A DNA stretch of 64,000 bases from Verrucomicrobiota bacterium (GTDB taxonomy: Bacteria > Verrucomicrobiota > Verrucomicrobiia > Limisphaerales > JADJPG01). A program made the position numbers and the translations under genes. Below the pieces are notes generated by a model. It made no database searches, was not told where the DNA came from, and saw nothing but the letters and a program-made list of their open reading frames with translations. Location of the stretch: positions 62,001 to 126,000 of the forward strand of contig JADJPG010000004.1 of NCBI GenBank assembly GCA_016713365.1, given 5' to 3'. This document shows, one piece after another, positions 9,701 through 16,666 of this stretch (the first letter of the stretch is position 1; every line of letters starts with the position of its first letter).

Positions 9701-11418
9701 ACGAACGCACGTTTCACTTTGTTCACCGGCTCGCCGTCATTCGAAATCCAAAGCTCGGCGGCGCTGTTCGCGGCGATCCAGAAGTAGTAGTTGCCGGTGA
9801 CAGGCGGGACCAGATAGCCGCGAATGCGCTCGCCGTAGTTGTCGCCGAAGTTCGTGACGCCCTCCAGATTGCCGAGCGTGTTCGTCTGGTTGGCGGCGAG
9901 ATGGAGAGGGATGTCCTTCACGGTGGTGCCGACGGCATTCAGCCAGACCTCGCGGGTGACGGAGCTGCCGGTGTCGATGATCTCCAGCCGGAGCGTGGCA
10001 TCGGTAACGCCCACTGAGTTCGTGACGAACAACGCCACGTCGTAGCTGCCCGCCAGGGTGGGAACGCCTGCGATGACGCCGTTGGTGATCTCCAGTCCCG
10101 CGGGGACGTTCGTCGCGCCGAAGCCCGTCGGGGAGTTCGCGCCGTTGATGGTGTAGCTGAAGGGTTGTCCGACGAAGCCGACGGCGGTCAACGGGCTGGT
10201 GATTCCGCCGACTTCATAGCCGTTCGCTGAAGGATACAGTCGCGTGGCGGGAATCACCTGGCGCGGCTGGCTGGGGCTGAACCACGACAAGCGCGCGCGA
10301 GCCGAGCCGCCGCGGTTGAAGTATTCCATCCGAATGTTGTAGCGGACATCGGCCACCAGAGTGATGGCGTTGGTCCACGTGGTGTTCTGCGTCTGCCAGC
10401 GATCGATGATCAATTGATCGTTTACCCAGAGTTTCACGCCATCGTCCGTGCGCGTTTCGAAGAAATAGGTCTCGGAGTACTGCGGCTGCACCTGGCCAGT
10501 CCAGCGGACGGTGTAGTTGCCGTTCATCAAGTTCGGCGAGGTATTGGTGGTCCAGGTGAAATCGATTACCGCGTCGTTGGTGGTGAGGAACAGATTCGTC
10601 GCGTGGAAGTTCACCGGGTTCGTGTAAGTCGAGCTGGCGTTGGTGTAGTAATTGCCGGTCAGCCCTGTGCCGGTCGGCGTGATCCCTGCGGCGATGATCG
10701 GAGCCCCGCTGGCGGCGATGCCACAGAAAGGATCGCTTGCTGCCGGTCGGGCTGCGAGCGAGGCGGTCATCAGACTGGCGAGGCTTTGCGAAGCGAGACG
10801 ATTCGTGACGTAACGATAGTCGGTGAAGCGCACGCCGATGTTGTCGAATTGTCCGTTGCTGGTGGCGACGAGCGGATCGAGCCCCAGCTGGTATTCCTCC
10901 CAGTCGGTCAGGCCGTCGGCATCGGTGTCCACATCGGTGATGCTCATGCGGAAGAACTTGGCCTGGCGATCCGCCGGCGAGGAGATGGAGACGCTGGTGC
11001 TCATGCGGGCGACCACTGCGCCTTCCGATGTCCAGTTCTCCGGTGCCGTGCCGTGCGGCTCGGAGGTGGATTGAAGTTCGAACCTTTTACCGCGCGCGCC
11101 TTCCATCAACACATGGAACGTCACGCCGAGATTGTTCGTCGTCATCCGGTAGCCGGAGATTTTCGGCAGGGAACGATTGTCGCGCGGGTCCGTTCCAGCG
11201 ATGGCTTCGAGGCGATTGATGACGCCATCGGCGTCTGAGTCGAAGTCCGGTTCGAACCCGGCTGAATTGTAGAGCGCCTCCCAAACGTCGCTGTTCCCAT
11301 TCCGGTTCAGGTCGAGTTTCTGCGCGTGAATTGGAAGAATGCTCGCGATGAGCGCCAGCACGATGACGAGCAGCGCCGATTGCCGTGACTGGGTTCCACT
11401 TCGAGAGAAGGCATTCAT
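6712..11418 (-). CDS. giant DUF1800 surface protein with TSP3, PA14 and CHRD domains
   Basis: A 1568-residue exported protein. The Met at 11418 is chosen because it opens a signal peptide (MNAFSRSGTQSRQSALLVIV, cleavage after PIHA). Approximate order: thrombospondin type-3/dockerin-like calcium sites at residues 40-85 (DLNRNGNSDVWEALY, DFDSDADGVINRLEA), PA14 at 250-385, a putative Ig domain at 400-483, a second PA14-like domain at 490-640, a CHRD domain at 650-783 (AKHIHADTYLG, AYINVHSVDYPAGEINGHFG) and a DUF1800 domain from about 803 to the end (VVRFLQQATFGASPAEI, NYAREILQLFSVGLNRMWPDG, QLIQRMVTSHPSRDYVYRV). The DUF1800 domain is interrupted at about 1176-1383 by three tandem beta repeats. 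It heads an operon with DUF1501. Function unproven; it looks like a calcium-stabilised, sugar-binding envelope protein. Confidence 0.92.
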   Translation of the reverse strand: MNAFSRSGTQSRQSALLVIVLALIASILPIHAQKLDLNRNGNSDVWEALYNSAGFEPDFDSDADGVINRLEAIAGTDPRDNRSLPKISGYRMTTNNLGVTFHVLMEGARGKRFELQSTSEPHGTAPENWTSEGAVVARMSTSVSISSPADRQAKFFRMSITDVDTDADGLTDWEEYQLGLDPLVATSNGQFDNIGVRFTDYRYVTNRLASQSLASLMTASLAARPAASDPFCGIAASGAPIIAAGITPTGTGLTGNYYTNASSTYTNPVNFHATNLFLTTNDAVIDFTWTTNTSPNLMNGNYTVRWTGQVQPQYSETYFFETRTDDGVKLWVNDQLIIDRWQTQNTTWTNAITLVADVRYNIRMEYFNRGGSARARLSWFSPSQPRQVIPATRLYPSANGYEVGGITSPLTAVGFVGQPFSYTINGANSPTGFGATNVPAGLEITNGVIAGVPTLAGSYDVALFVTNSVGVTDATLRLEIIDTGSSVTREVWLNAVGTTVKDIPLHLAANQTNTLGNLEGVTNFGDNYGERIRGYLVPPVTGNYYFWIAANSAAELWISNDGEPVNKVKRAFVGKSTNPRQWTLQPSQKSGWLSLKAGERYYIEVLHKAGKGANDHWSVAWLLDAYGTNNVPTGVVPGYVLAPYVEAEPSEISGTLYSANMVAQSGALSSGVGSATLRLSADESQAVLRFSYSGLSTPVTAKHIHADTYLGKNGQGQIVFDIDTATAELDGSYIWNLEPSGPLSTADLIEIIKQGKAYINVHSVDYPAGEINGHFGLANGTSSFTPPPPPLPWAKDHANTNAVVRFLQQATFGASPAEIKAVRSSGYEKWIEKQFKIKISGHLTNVFATANPDPSDMYPGELTFNTWWKQSVSAPDQLRQRVAFALSQILVVSEQGPLEDNPRALSAYYDTLLKHSFGNFREMLEAVTLSPAMGIYLDMRRNDKGNIASGTHPNENYAREILQLFSVGLNRMWPDGTLVIDSNGDLVPTYDQDVVTGYSTCSPAGTTGRPTRANKRLPINWNPSANYTNPMVLVPTHHELGTKRLLDNVILPAAHGTAADSANTNYDHYCSQDLKKALDSIFYNENVGPFICRQLIQRMVTSHPSRDYVYRVVQKFNDNGDGVRGDMQAVIKAILLDYEARSTNTISLPTHGKQREPLLRATAMARALQAPLPVKASFKQTGGSRITITTSKPHRLSSSDDVYLSFSGNNAPASRIYNNVSVSNANTFTITAPGVGVGTYSQSGNTITVTNSGHGLSAGYQLHLTFTSGGAKSGIFTVSSVPSSSVFTLATTDSSARVGNCAFAKWTGGGFTQTGSNITFTTTGPHGLAVGKYAFIEFPNGGSVTNGSYRVTSVQSPTRFTVAVFASSSRTESSPVVFPLVPAPVSRSGSVTIHYNTWNMNYTDGGNSSSLSQTPLNSPTVFNYFFPDYKFQGILASAGLTTPEFQLTSDTSIILQMNFLTQGIFNNSANTNGLSSFTSGGGAIGMDVGPWMTPAATSNAGIPGLVDSLNTMLCAGQLSATAKDIIVSYVADNTRFPYSTTPTNSQMRDRVRAVVHLIVNSPEFAVQR

Positions 11419-11475
11419 ACAAACATTGCCCTTTGGTTCTGGGTTGAGAGCGTCGTGAAATGCTGCGGGGACTGT

Positions 11476-11502
11476 CTTCTGAGTCTTTTCAGAACTCAGA
11501 AG
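11476..11502 (-). promoter_or_regulatory. hairpin in the 5' leader of the DUF1800 operon
   Basis: CTTCTGAGT (11476-11484) and ACTCAGAAG (11494-11502) form a perfect 9-bp stem with a 9-nt loop, 58 bases upstream of the DUF1800 start. There is no U tract, so it is an operator or leader structure and not a terminator. Confidence 0.45.
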
Positions 11503-11811
11503 TCCATCGGGTGCAGGTTGTGAGTGCGTCGCGTTCACGAGACAGTTCCGGACCGGGAGTAAGCACTGGGTTTGCCAAGCGACGATAATCGGCAAGCCGG
11601 CAGGCTCCCCGGCGGGTGTTGCGATCAATGCATCCAATTCTTGGACACATGGGACAGTCGAAGGCGGATTCCGAGGGGGGTGTGGCGCTGACTGCCAATT
11701 TACATGGCAGTTGTTCTGTGGAGAGCGCAGCGCCCGACTCTTGATTCAGCGTGGTGAGACAGAGTGTTACTACACCGCGCGAGGCAGCAGCGTCCTGCGG
11801 TGGGCTGGAAT

Positions 11812-11830
11812 CTGTCCCGCGTGGGGACAG
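11812..11830 (-). terminator. hairpin after the Gfo/Idh/MocA operon
   Basis: CTGTCCC and GGGACAG form a perfect 7-bp stem around GCGTG, 26 bp past the last stop codon of the five-gene minus-strand operon. The following bases on the minus strand are not U-rich, so termination is plausible but not assured. Confidence 0.45.
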
Positions 11831-11855
11831 TTCGGACTGAGGGTTCTGTCCTTGT

Positions 11856-13034
11856 TCAGCTCACGACAGGCCACTTGAACGTGGACGAGAGCTTGATGCG
11901 GCGACCTGTTGCCGATGATTCGCGCGCGGCGGTGATGACTTCCAAAACATGAAGCGCGTGCTCGGGCGTAACCAGGAGTTGCCGACCGGTCGAGAGGGAT
12001 TCCGCTGCCAGCGCGCCGCCGAGTTGCCAGATGTAGCCCTTGGCATCCGTGACGTGGCGTTCCAACTTGGGACTCTTCATCGTAGCGAGTTCCACGCCCT
12101 GCGGCGCCCAGTCGTAGCCGACCATGCCCATGTAACCGTGGGAACCTGTGATCTGGATTGTGTGCCGCTGCTCGCCGCTTCCGTCGTGACCGTGCGGGTT
12201 GAAGTAGTTGAAGCCTGATTGCACGTGCGAGATCACGCCCTTGCCATGATCCATCAGAACCATCGCATTGTCCTCCTCGGTCACCTTGATTTTGCCCTTC
12301 TCGTCGATGGTGCGTTCGGGTGTGACGATGCTCATCATCGCGCTGACGGATTTCACAGGGCCAAGCAGACCGGTGAGGCTGGTGAAATTGTAGACCGCGA
12401 GGTCCGGCATGCTGCCGCCGCCTTTTTCGTAGAAGAACGAAGACCAGCCCGGGCCTTCGTGGCCGTAGAAGGCGTGAGCCGCAGCGACGCGTCCCAGTTT
12501 TCGTTCCGCCAGCGTCCTCGCCATGAACGCAAACTGCGGACTCTCCACGGTGATGGGCGCGCCCCAGAGGCGGAGGTTCTTCTTGATGGCGAGCTGCAAC
12601 AGCTTCTGTCCGGCGGCCAGCGTGTTGGCAATTGGTTTCTCGCTCCACACGTGTTTGCCGGCTTCGAGTCCTCGGCGATTGATCTTCTCGTGCTCCTGCA
12701 TGTCGGTGAGGTCGATCAGGAAATCGAACGGCACACCGGCCAGCATCGCGTCGATGTGTGGATAATGGTTGGCCACCTTGAAGCGCTCTGCCTGTTTGCG
12801 GGCGCGTTCGGGGCGGATGTCGCATAGGCTCACCAGTTCCACATGGGGCGACTTGGCGAGCACGGGCAGGTACGAACCCGAAACGCTGCCGCAACCAATT
12901 ACTCCGGTGCGAATTCGCTTCGGCGCGGTGTCAGCAGCGAAGACGCTGGTCGGCGCGGTCGCGAGGGCGGCGCCAGTGAGGAAGGCGGCCTTGGTGAAGT
13001 CACGACGATTGAGCAGTGGTTCAGGAGTTTTCAT
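11856..13034 (-). CDS. Gfo/Idh/MocA family oxidoreductase, Tat-exported
   Basis: A 392-residue NAD(P)-dependent oxidoreductase. The N terminus carries a twin-arginine signal (LLNRRDFTKAAFLTGAALA, cleavage after VFA), so the enzyme probably acts in the periplasm with pre-bound cofactor. The Rossmann fold follows (RTGVIGCGSVSGSYLPVLAK, residues about 40-60), then the family's catalytic-lysine motif in VWSEKPIANTLAAGQ and the C-terminal beta-sheet domain (AAHAFYGHEGPGW, HTIQITGSHGYMGMVGYDW). The substrate is probably a sugar, amino sugar or cyclitol. Its ATG overlaps the TGA of the ROK gene (ATGA), making it the last gene of the EamA-methyltransferase-NagB-ROK operon and suggesting a role in the same amino-sugar or sugar utilisation pathway. 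Confidence 0.92.
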   Translation of the reverse strand: MKTPEPLLNRRDFTKAAFLTGAALATAPTSVFAADTAPKRIRTGVIGCGSVSGSYLPVLAKSPHVELVSLCDIRPERARKQAERFKVANHYPHIDAMLAGVPFDFLIDLTDMQEHEKINRRGLEAGKHVWSEKPIANTLAAGQKLLQLAIKKNLRLWGAPITVESPQFAFMARTLAERKLGRVAAAHAFYGHEGPGWSSFFYEKGGGSMPDLAVYNFTSLTGLLGPVKSVSAMMSIVTPERTIDEKGKIKVTEEDNAMVLMDHGKGVISHVQSGFNYFNPHGHDGSGEQRHTIQITGSHGYMGMVGYDWAPQGVELATMKSPKLERHVTDAKGYIWQLGGALAAESLSTGRQLLVTPEHALHVLEVITAARESSATGRRIKLSSTFKWPVVS

Positions 13035-14005
13035 GCCGAGGTGGTGGTTTGAACGTTCGATGGGACAGGTTGGGAGGAAAATAGTTGTCGGTGCGCTGCT
13101 GCTGCGGCGCCGATCCAGCCCGCGTCAGCACCGGTCTTGGCCCGCACGATGGGAAGATCTCGATGACGCTGGCTCCAGATGTGACGCCGGATCGAGGCGG
13201 TTAACTGCGTCTGATAAAAGCCGTCGCTCACGCCGATGCCGCCGCCGAGAATCACGGCTTCCGGATCCAGCACGTTGACCAGCATTCCAATCTGCGCGCC
13301 GAGCGCTTCGCTGGCGGAGCGAATCACCTGCGCAGCGATGGGATGCCCGGAGGCTGCTGCGCGGACGACTTCTTCGCTCGTGTTTGCGCTGCCGTGGATG
13401 GCGTTGAACCTGGCGAGCAACGCCGGGCCGGCGGCAATGTCTTCAAGGGTGCGTTCGTCGATGTGGCCGCAACTCTCGCAGTGATGCGTCAGCGGACTGC
13501 TCGCCATCGTCCCGGTGAAGCCGTGGGCGCCCAGATACGCTCTGCCGTTTTGCATCAGACAACAGCTGATGCCGGTGCCGATTGTGACGAAGAGGAAAGT
13601 CTCGAACGAACGACCTTCGCCCGCGATGGCTTCCGCGAGCGCCGCCGCGCGCACATCCGCCTCAATGACGAGCAGCGCAATTTCCGAAAGCCGTTGGCGG
13701 ACCGGCTGGTCGAGCCATCGAATGCAGTTCTCGCTGGCAAGATTGCCTTCGCGGTCCACGAGTTCGCAGATCCCGAGGCCAATGCCGCCAACGCGTCCTC
13801 CTCGCTGCGCGACATCCGAGGCGAGTTGCGTTGCGAGTTGAACCACATCGTCCAGCACGGCGGCGCCCCCGCGGTTCGGGTCAGTTCGGATGACCTGGCG
13901 ATGGGTCGCGAGAACGGCGGGGAATTCCACCAGTCCAACGGCGATTTTCGTCCCTCCGACGTCGATGCCGATGAACTGCTCGTGGTTGTCCGCCGCTGTT
14001 GTCAT
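13031..14005 (-). CDS. ROK family sugar kinase
   Basis: A 324-residue ROK (repressor, ORF, kinase) protein without an N-terminal helix-turn-helix, so a kinase and not a repressor. The ATP-binding signature FIGIDVGGTKIAVGLVEFP is at residues 11-29; TIGTGISCCLMQNGRAYLGAHGFTG would be the central sugar-binding part. The usual ROK zinc cluster CxCGxxGCxE is reduced to HCESCGHIDERTLED, which retains only two clear Cys residues, so metal binding may be altered. With NagB next door the likely substrate is N-acetylglucosamine, glucosamine or a related hexose. The start overlaps the nagB stop and its own stop overlaps the Gfo/Idh/MocA start, both as ATGA, showing strict translational coupling. Confidence 0.9.
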   Translation of the reverse strand: MTTAADNHEQFIGIDVGGTKIAVGLVEFPAVLATHRQVIRTDPNRGGAAVLDDVVQLATQLASDVAQRGGRVGGIGLGICELVDREGNLASENCIRWLDQPVRQRLSEIALLVIEADVRAAALAEAIAGEGRSFETFLFVTIGTGISCCLMQNGRAYLGAHGFTGTMASSPLTHHCESCGHIDERTLEDIAAGPALLARFNAIHGSANTSEEVVRAAASGHPIAAQVIRSASEALGAQIGMLVNVLDPEAVILGGGIGVSDGFYQTQLTASIRRHIWSQRHRDLPIVRAKTGADAGWIGAAAAAHRQLFSSQPVPSNVQTTTSA

Positions 14006-14724
14006 TCGTTTTTCGGCAGCCGCTCTGCGGCGGCGTGGTCGAGGATGATTTCAACCTTCGAATGCCCCTGCAACAACGACGCGGGACATTTCGGAGTTCG
14101 CGGTCCTTGAATCATCATCTCGACGGCGGCGGCCTTGTGGTGACCGTAGGCGAGGAGCAGGATGCGGCGGGCTGCCAGAATTGTTTTCATTCCCACCGTG
14201 ACGCCGCGAGCCGGCGCGTAGTCGCCGCCGAACCACGTACGGTTCGCTTCCACGGAAATGGCGTCGAGTTCGAGAACCCGCGCCGCCGAATTCTCAGCGC
14301 TGCCGGGCTCGTTGAAACCGAGGTGCCCGTTCTGTCCCAGCCCGAGAATCACGACATCCAGTCCGCCTTCCGCGAGGATGCGTCGTTCGTGCGCGATCAC
14401 GCTGGGCAGGGCGGTGGGTTCCTCAGAGCTGACGGTGAAGTAGCGATCGCCCGGAATTCCCCATGGGACGACGGCGGTCCGTCGAATCAGATTCGCGCAG
14501 TTGCGCGGTTCATCGCGCGGCACGCCGACGTATTCGTCGAGCGCGAAGACATTGAGCCGGCCCAGGGGCAGTCCGCGTTCCGCAATTTTCTGATACAAAG
14601 GCAGCGGTGTATTCCCGGCGGCGAGCATGACGTTGCGGACGCTGGCCTGCGTCAGCCAGCCGGCGAGTAGATCCGCGGCGGCGGTGTTCGCGATGTCCGG
14701 GGTCGGATGGACGGAAACGTTCAT
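14002..14724 (-). CDS. nagB: glucosamine-6-phosphate deaminase
   Basis: A 240-residue member of the NagB/6-phosphogluconolactonase superfamily, converting glucosamine 6-phosphate to fructose 6-phosphate and ammonia. Visible motifs: LAAGNTPLPLYQKIAERG (phosphate loop), NVFALDEYVGVPRDEPRNC (general-base Asp in LDEY), GLGQNGHLGFNEPGS and the C-terminal GVTVGMKTILAARRILLLAYG. The last two are NagB-specific and argue against a lactonase. The NGH form of the active-site triad, where E. coli has DGH, is, as far as I recall, also found in Gram-positive NagB. Length is typical (about 240-265). It starts three bases after the methyltransferase stop and overlaps the ROK gene by four bases. No nagA lies in the window. 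Confidence 0.9.
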   Translation of the reverse strand: MNVSVHPTPDIANTAAADLLAGWLTQASVRNVMLAAGNTPLPLYQKIAERGLPLGRLNVFALDEYVGVPRDEPRNCANLIRRTAVVPWGIPGDRYFTVSSEEPTALPSVIAHERRILAEGGLDVVILGLGQNGHLGFNEPGSAENSAARVLELDAISVEANRTWFGGDYAPARGVTVGMKTILAARRILLLAYGHHKAAAVEMMIQGPRTPKCPASLLQGHSKVEIILDHAAAERLPKNE

Positions 14725-14727
14725 GGG

Positions 14728-15672
14728 TCAGCCCGGATTTTGCACGCCGCGCGCGAGCGCTCGAATGTAGGCGGCATTGCATCCGCAGCAGCCACCCGCA
14801 TACCCGATTCCTTCGTTACGCGCCAGCTTCCCGAAGTCGGTGAACTCGCCTCGCGAAACCTGGATGGTTTCGAGGTCGTCCGGGAACGCCGGGAGCCGCG
14901 TGAAACTGTGGCATTCGTTCGTGGTGTGAAACGCCGCGGGCTGCGCCGCCAGCGGAACGTCCGTCGCGGATCGCATTTCGCGAAGCAAAGGAAGCATGCG
15001 CTTGGGATCCTGTTCGCAATTGGCCCCGACGGCAATCGCCCCGAGCGAAGCCATGACGCGCGCGCACTCGGCCGGAGTTTTGTCGTCGCTGCACTTTGCA
15101 ATCGTGGGGCGGAAGCTCATCGTCGCGACGGCGGGAAGCCCGACGGACGCGGCGCATTGAAGCGCGATCGACATTTCCGCGAGATGGAAGAACGTTTCGA
15201 GGATGAGGAAATCAACGCCGGCATCCTTGAGCAGACGAATCTGTTCGTTGATGTGATCACGGGATTTGTCGAGCGAGGTCATGCCTTCGCGCTCGGTCAA
15301 CTGAGTGCGCGAAACGCTGCCTGCGACGAGCGCCTTGTCTCCGGCGACTTCCTTCGCGATCTTCACGGCAGCGAAATTGATCTTCTCCGTGTCGGCACCG
15401 TAGCCGGCGCGCGACAGTTTCTCTCGCGTGCCGAAGAAGGTGAGCGCCTGAATGACCTGCGATCCGGCGTTGAGGAATTCGCGGTGCAACTCGCGCAGGG
15501 CGTCGGGATTCTCGATGGCGACTTCCGGGGTAAACTGTCCGCTGCCGCGTCCGGTGCCGACGCGCTCGCGGCCGGAGCCGCTGTCCACGTAGCCGCGGCG
15601 TTCGAGTTCGATCAGGTAGCCGCCGTCACCGATGACCACGCCGGACTTAAAGAGTTCGTAGATGTTTTTCAC
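14728..15672 (-). CDS. homocysteine S-methyltransferase family protein (BHMT-like)
   Basis: A 314-residue zinc-dependent methyltransferase of the Pfam S-methyl_trans family, closest in appearance to betaine-homocysteine methyltransferase. It begins with a GTG codon at 15672 (reads MKNIYELFKSGVVIGDGGYL). Zinc ligands are visible: the Cys in AVGANCEQDPKRML and the paired Cys in YAGGCCGCNAAYIRALARG near the C terminus. ALTFFGTREKL corresponds to the conserved N-terminal strand region. It would transfer a methyl group from betaine, S-methylmethionine or a similar donor to homocysteine or another thiol. Its placement between an EamA transporter and nagB, with 4-bp and 3-bp gaps, is unexpected for methionine metabolism and suggests a methylated substrate in the same pathway. 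Confidence 0.85.
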   Translation of the reverse strand: MKNIYELFKSGVVIGDGGYLIELERRGYVDSGSGRERVGTGRGSGQFTPEVAIENPDALRELHREFLNAGSQVIQALTFFGTREKLSRAGYGADTEKINFAAVKIAKEVAGDKALVAGSVSRTQLTEREGMTSLDKSRDHINEQIRLLKDAGVDFLILETFFHLAEMSIALQCAASVGLPAVATMSFRPTIAKCSDDKTPAECARVMASLGAIAVGANCEQDPKRMLPLLREMRSATDVPLAAQPAAFHTTNECHSFTRLPAFPDDLETIQVSRGEFTDFGKLARNEGIGYAGGCCGCNAAYIRALARGVQNPG

Positions 15673-15676
15673 AGGT

Positions 15677-16567
15677 TCATTTGGGGTTGAGTGGAGAAGA
15701 GGCTGCCGCAGTCGCGGGAGTTTCCATGGCCAGCGCGACCACCGAGGCGAGCGCGAAGAGAATACCGAACACCTCGCGGCGCCCGACGGTTTCGCCGAGC
15801 GCGAGGACCGCGATGGGAACGCTGACGATCGGGTATAAACTTCCCAGCGGCGCGATCACGCTCGCCTTGCCGCCGCGCGCGAAAGCGGTCAGCACGGCGA
15901 GGTTTCCGAAGCCAAGGAAGAATCCCAAGGCCAGGGCGAGGGTCCAAGTGCGTGTGGAGATGGAGACGGGCCAGGTTTCGCGAACGGCGAGAAAAACGGC
16001 GACGGGCAAGAATGCGCTGAGATAAACGAGCGCTGCGGTTCTCGCGGGGAGATGGTTCGTGGCGAGCTTTTGCAGGAAGCCCGAGACACCCCAGAGGACG
16101 ATCGGTGGCAGTGCGAGCAGGATGGCTGGGGAAACGAGACCGTCTTCACTCTGGATGTTGAACAGCCAAATGGCGGCGAAGGAAAGCGCGAGACCGATCT
16201 GCTGCACGCGATTCAATCGTTCCCGAAGCAGCAAGGCCGCGGTGATGATGGTGACGACCGGGTAGAGCGCCGTCAGTGGCACGACAGCGGCCGCCTTTGC
16301 GCCGCGCGACAACGCCGCGTAGTAGGCGATGTTCCCGAGACTGGAAACGATGCCGCCCAGAAACGCCCACAGCATTCCTGTCCGTGGCGCTTGGCGAAAA
16401 GGGGCTTCTTTCGACAGCGCCAGCGGCACGAGAATAGGAAGCAGGCCGAGCGTGGAAACGGCCTGGCTCAGTTCGGGTGACAGCGCGTCGCCGAGAAGCT
16501 TGGAGAGAATCGCCCACACGCCCCACGAGAGCAGGGCGGCGAACGTCCATAGAAGCCAGGGAGACAT
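15677..16567 (-). CDS. EamA (DMT superfamily) transporter
   Basis: A 296-residue inner-membrane protein with about ten hydrophobic helices in two homologous five-helix halves, the 10-TMS drug/metabolite transporter plan. The Met at 16567 (MSPWLLWTFAALLSWGVWAI) begins with the first helix; a Met eight codons earlier (16591) is possible. EamA signatures: AFLGGIVSSLGNIAYYAALS followed by PLTALYPVVTIITAALLLRE in the first half and AFARGGKASVIAPLGSLYPI in the second. It is the first gene of the operon that continues through the methyltransferase, NagB, ROK and Gfo/Idh/MocA genes, so it is the likely importer or exporter of that pathway's small molecule. It is divergent from a XylR-like regulator. 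Confidence 0.9.
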   Translation of the reverse strand: MSPWLLWTFAALLSWGVWAILSKLLGDALSPELSQAVSTLGLLPILVPLALSKEAPFRQAPRTGMLWAFLGGIVSSLGNIAYYAALSRGAKAAAVVPLTALYPVVTIITAALLLRERLNRVQQIGLALSFAAIWLFNIQSEDGLVSPAILLALPPIVLWGVSGFLQKLATNHLPARTAALVYLSAFLPVAVFLAVRETWPVSISTRTWTLALALGFFLGFGNLAVLTAFARGGKASVIAPLGSLYPIVSVPIAVLALGETVGRREVFGILFALASVVALAMETPATAAASSPLNPK

Positions 16568-16607
16568 GAATGAGGCCGGACTATGCGGCATGCTGCTCGG
16601 GTGACAA

Positions 16608-16621
16608 TGCACTTGAGTGCA
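16608..16621. promoter_or_regulatory. palindromic operator candidate between eamA and the XylR-like gene
   Basis: TGCACT-TG-AGTGCA is a perfect inverted repeat with a 2-bp spacer, centred in the 99-bp divergent spacer, 41 bp upstream of the EamA start and 46 bp upstream of the regulator start. A LacI-type sensor domain coupled to AraC helix-turn-helix motifs is encoded next to it, so it may be the regulator's site for controlling both directions. Confidence 0.5.
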
Positions 16622-16666
16622 AAAGAAATTGAGTTTCCGTCCAGCGTTCCGCAAGATGATCGCCTC

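Larger units (their letters stand above)
11419..11855. other. 437-bp spacer upstream of the DUF1800 gene
   Basis: No convincing gene lies here; short open frames are shadows without start signals. It holds two clean hairpins, listed separately (11476-11502 in the DUF1800 leader and 11812-11830 past the Gfo/Idh/MocA stop). The promoter of the DUF1800-DUF1501 operon should be here but I could not assign -35/-10 boxes. Confidence 0.6.
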
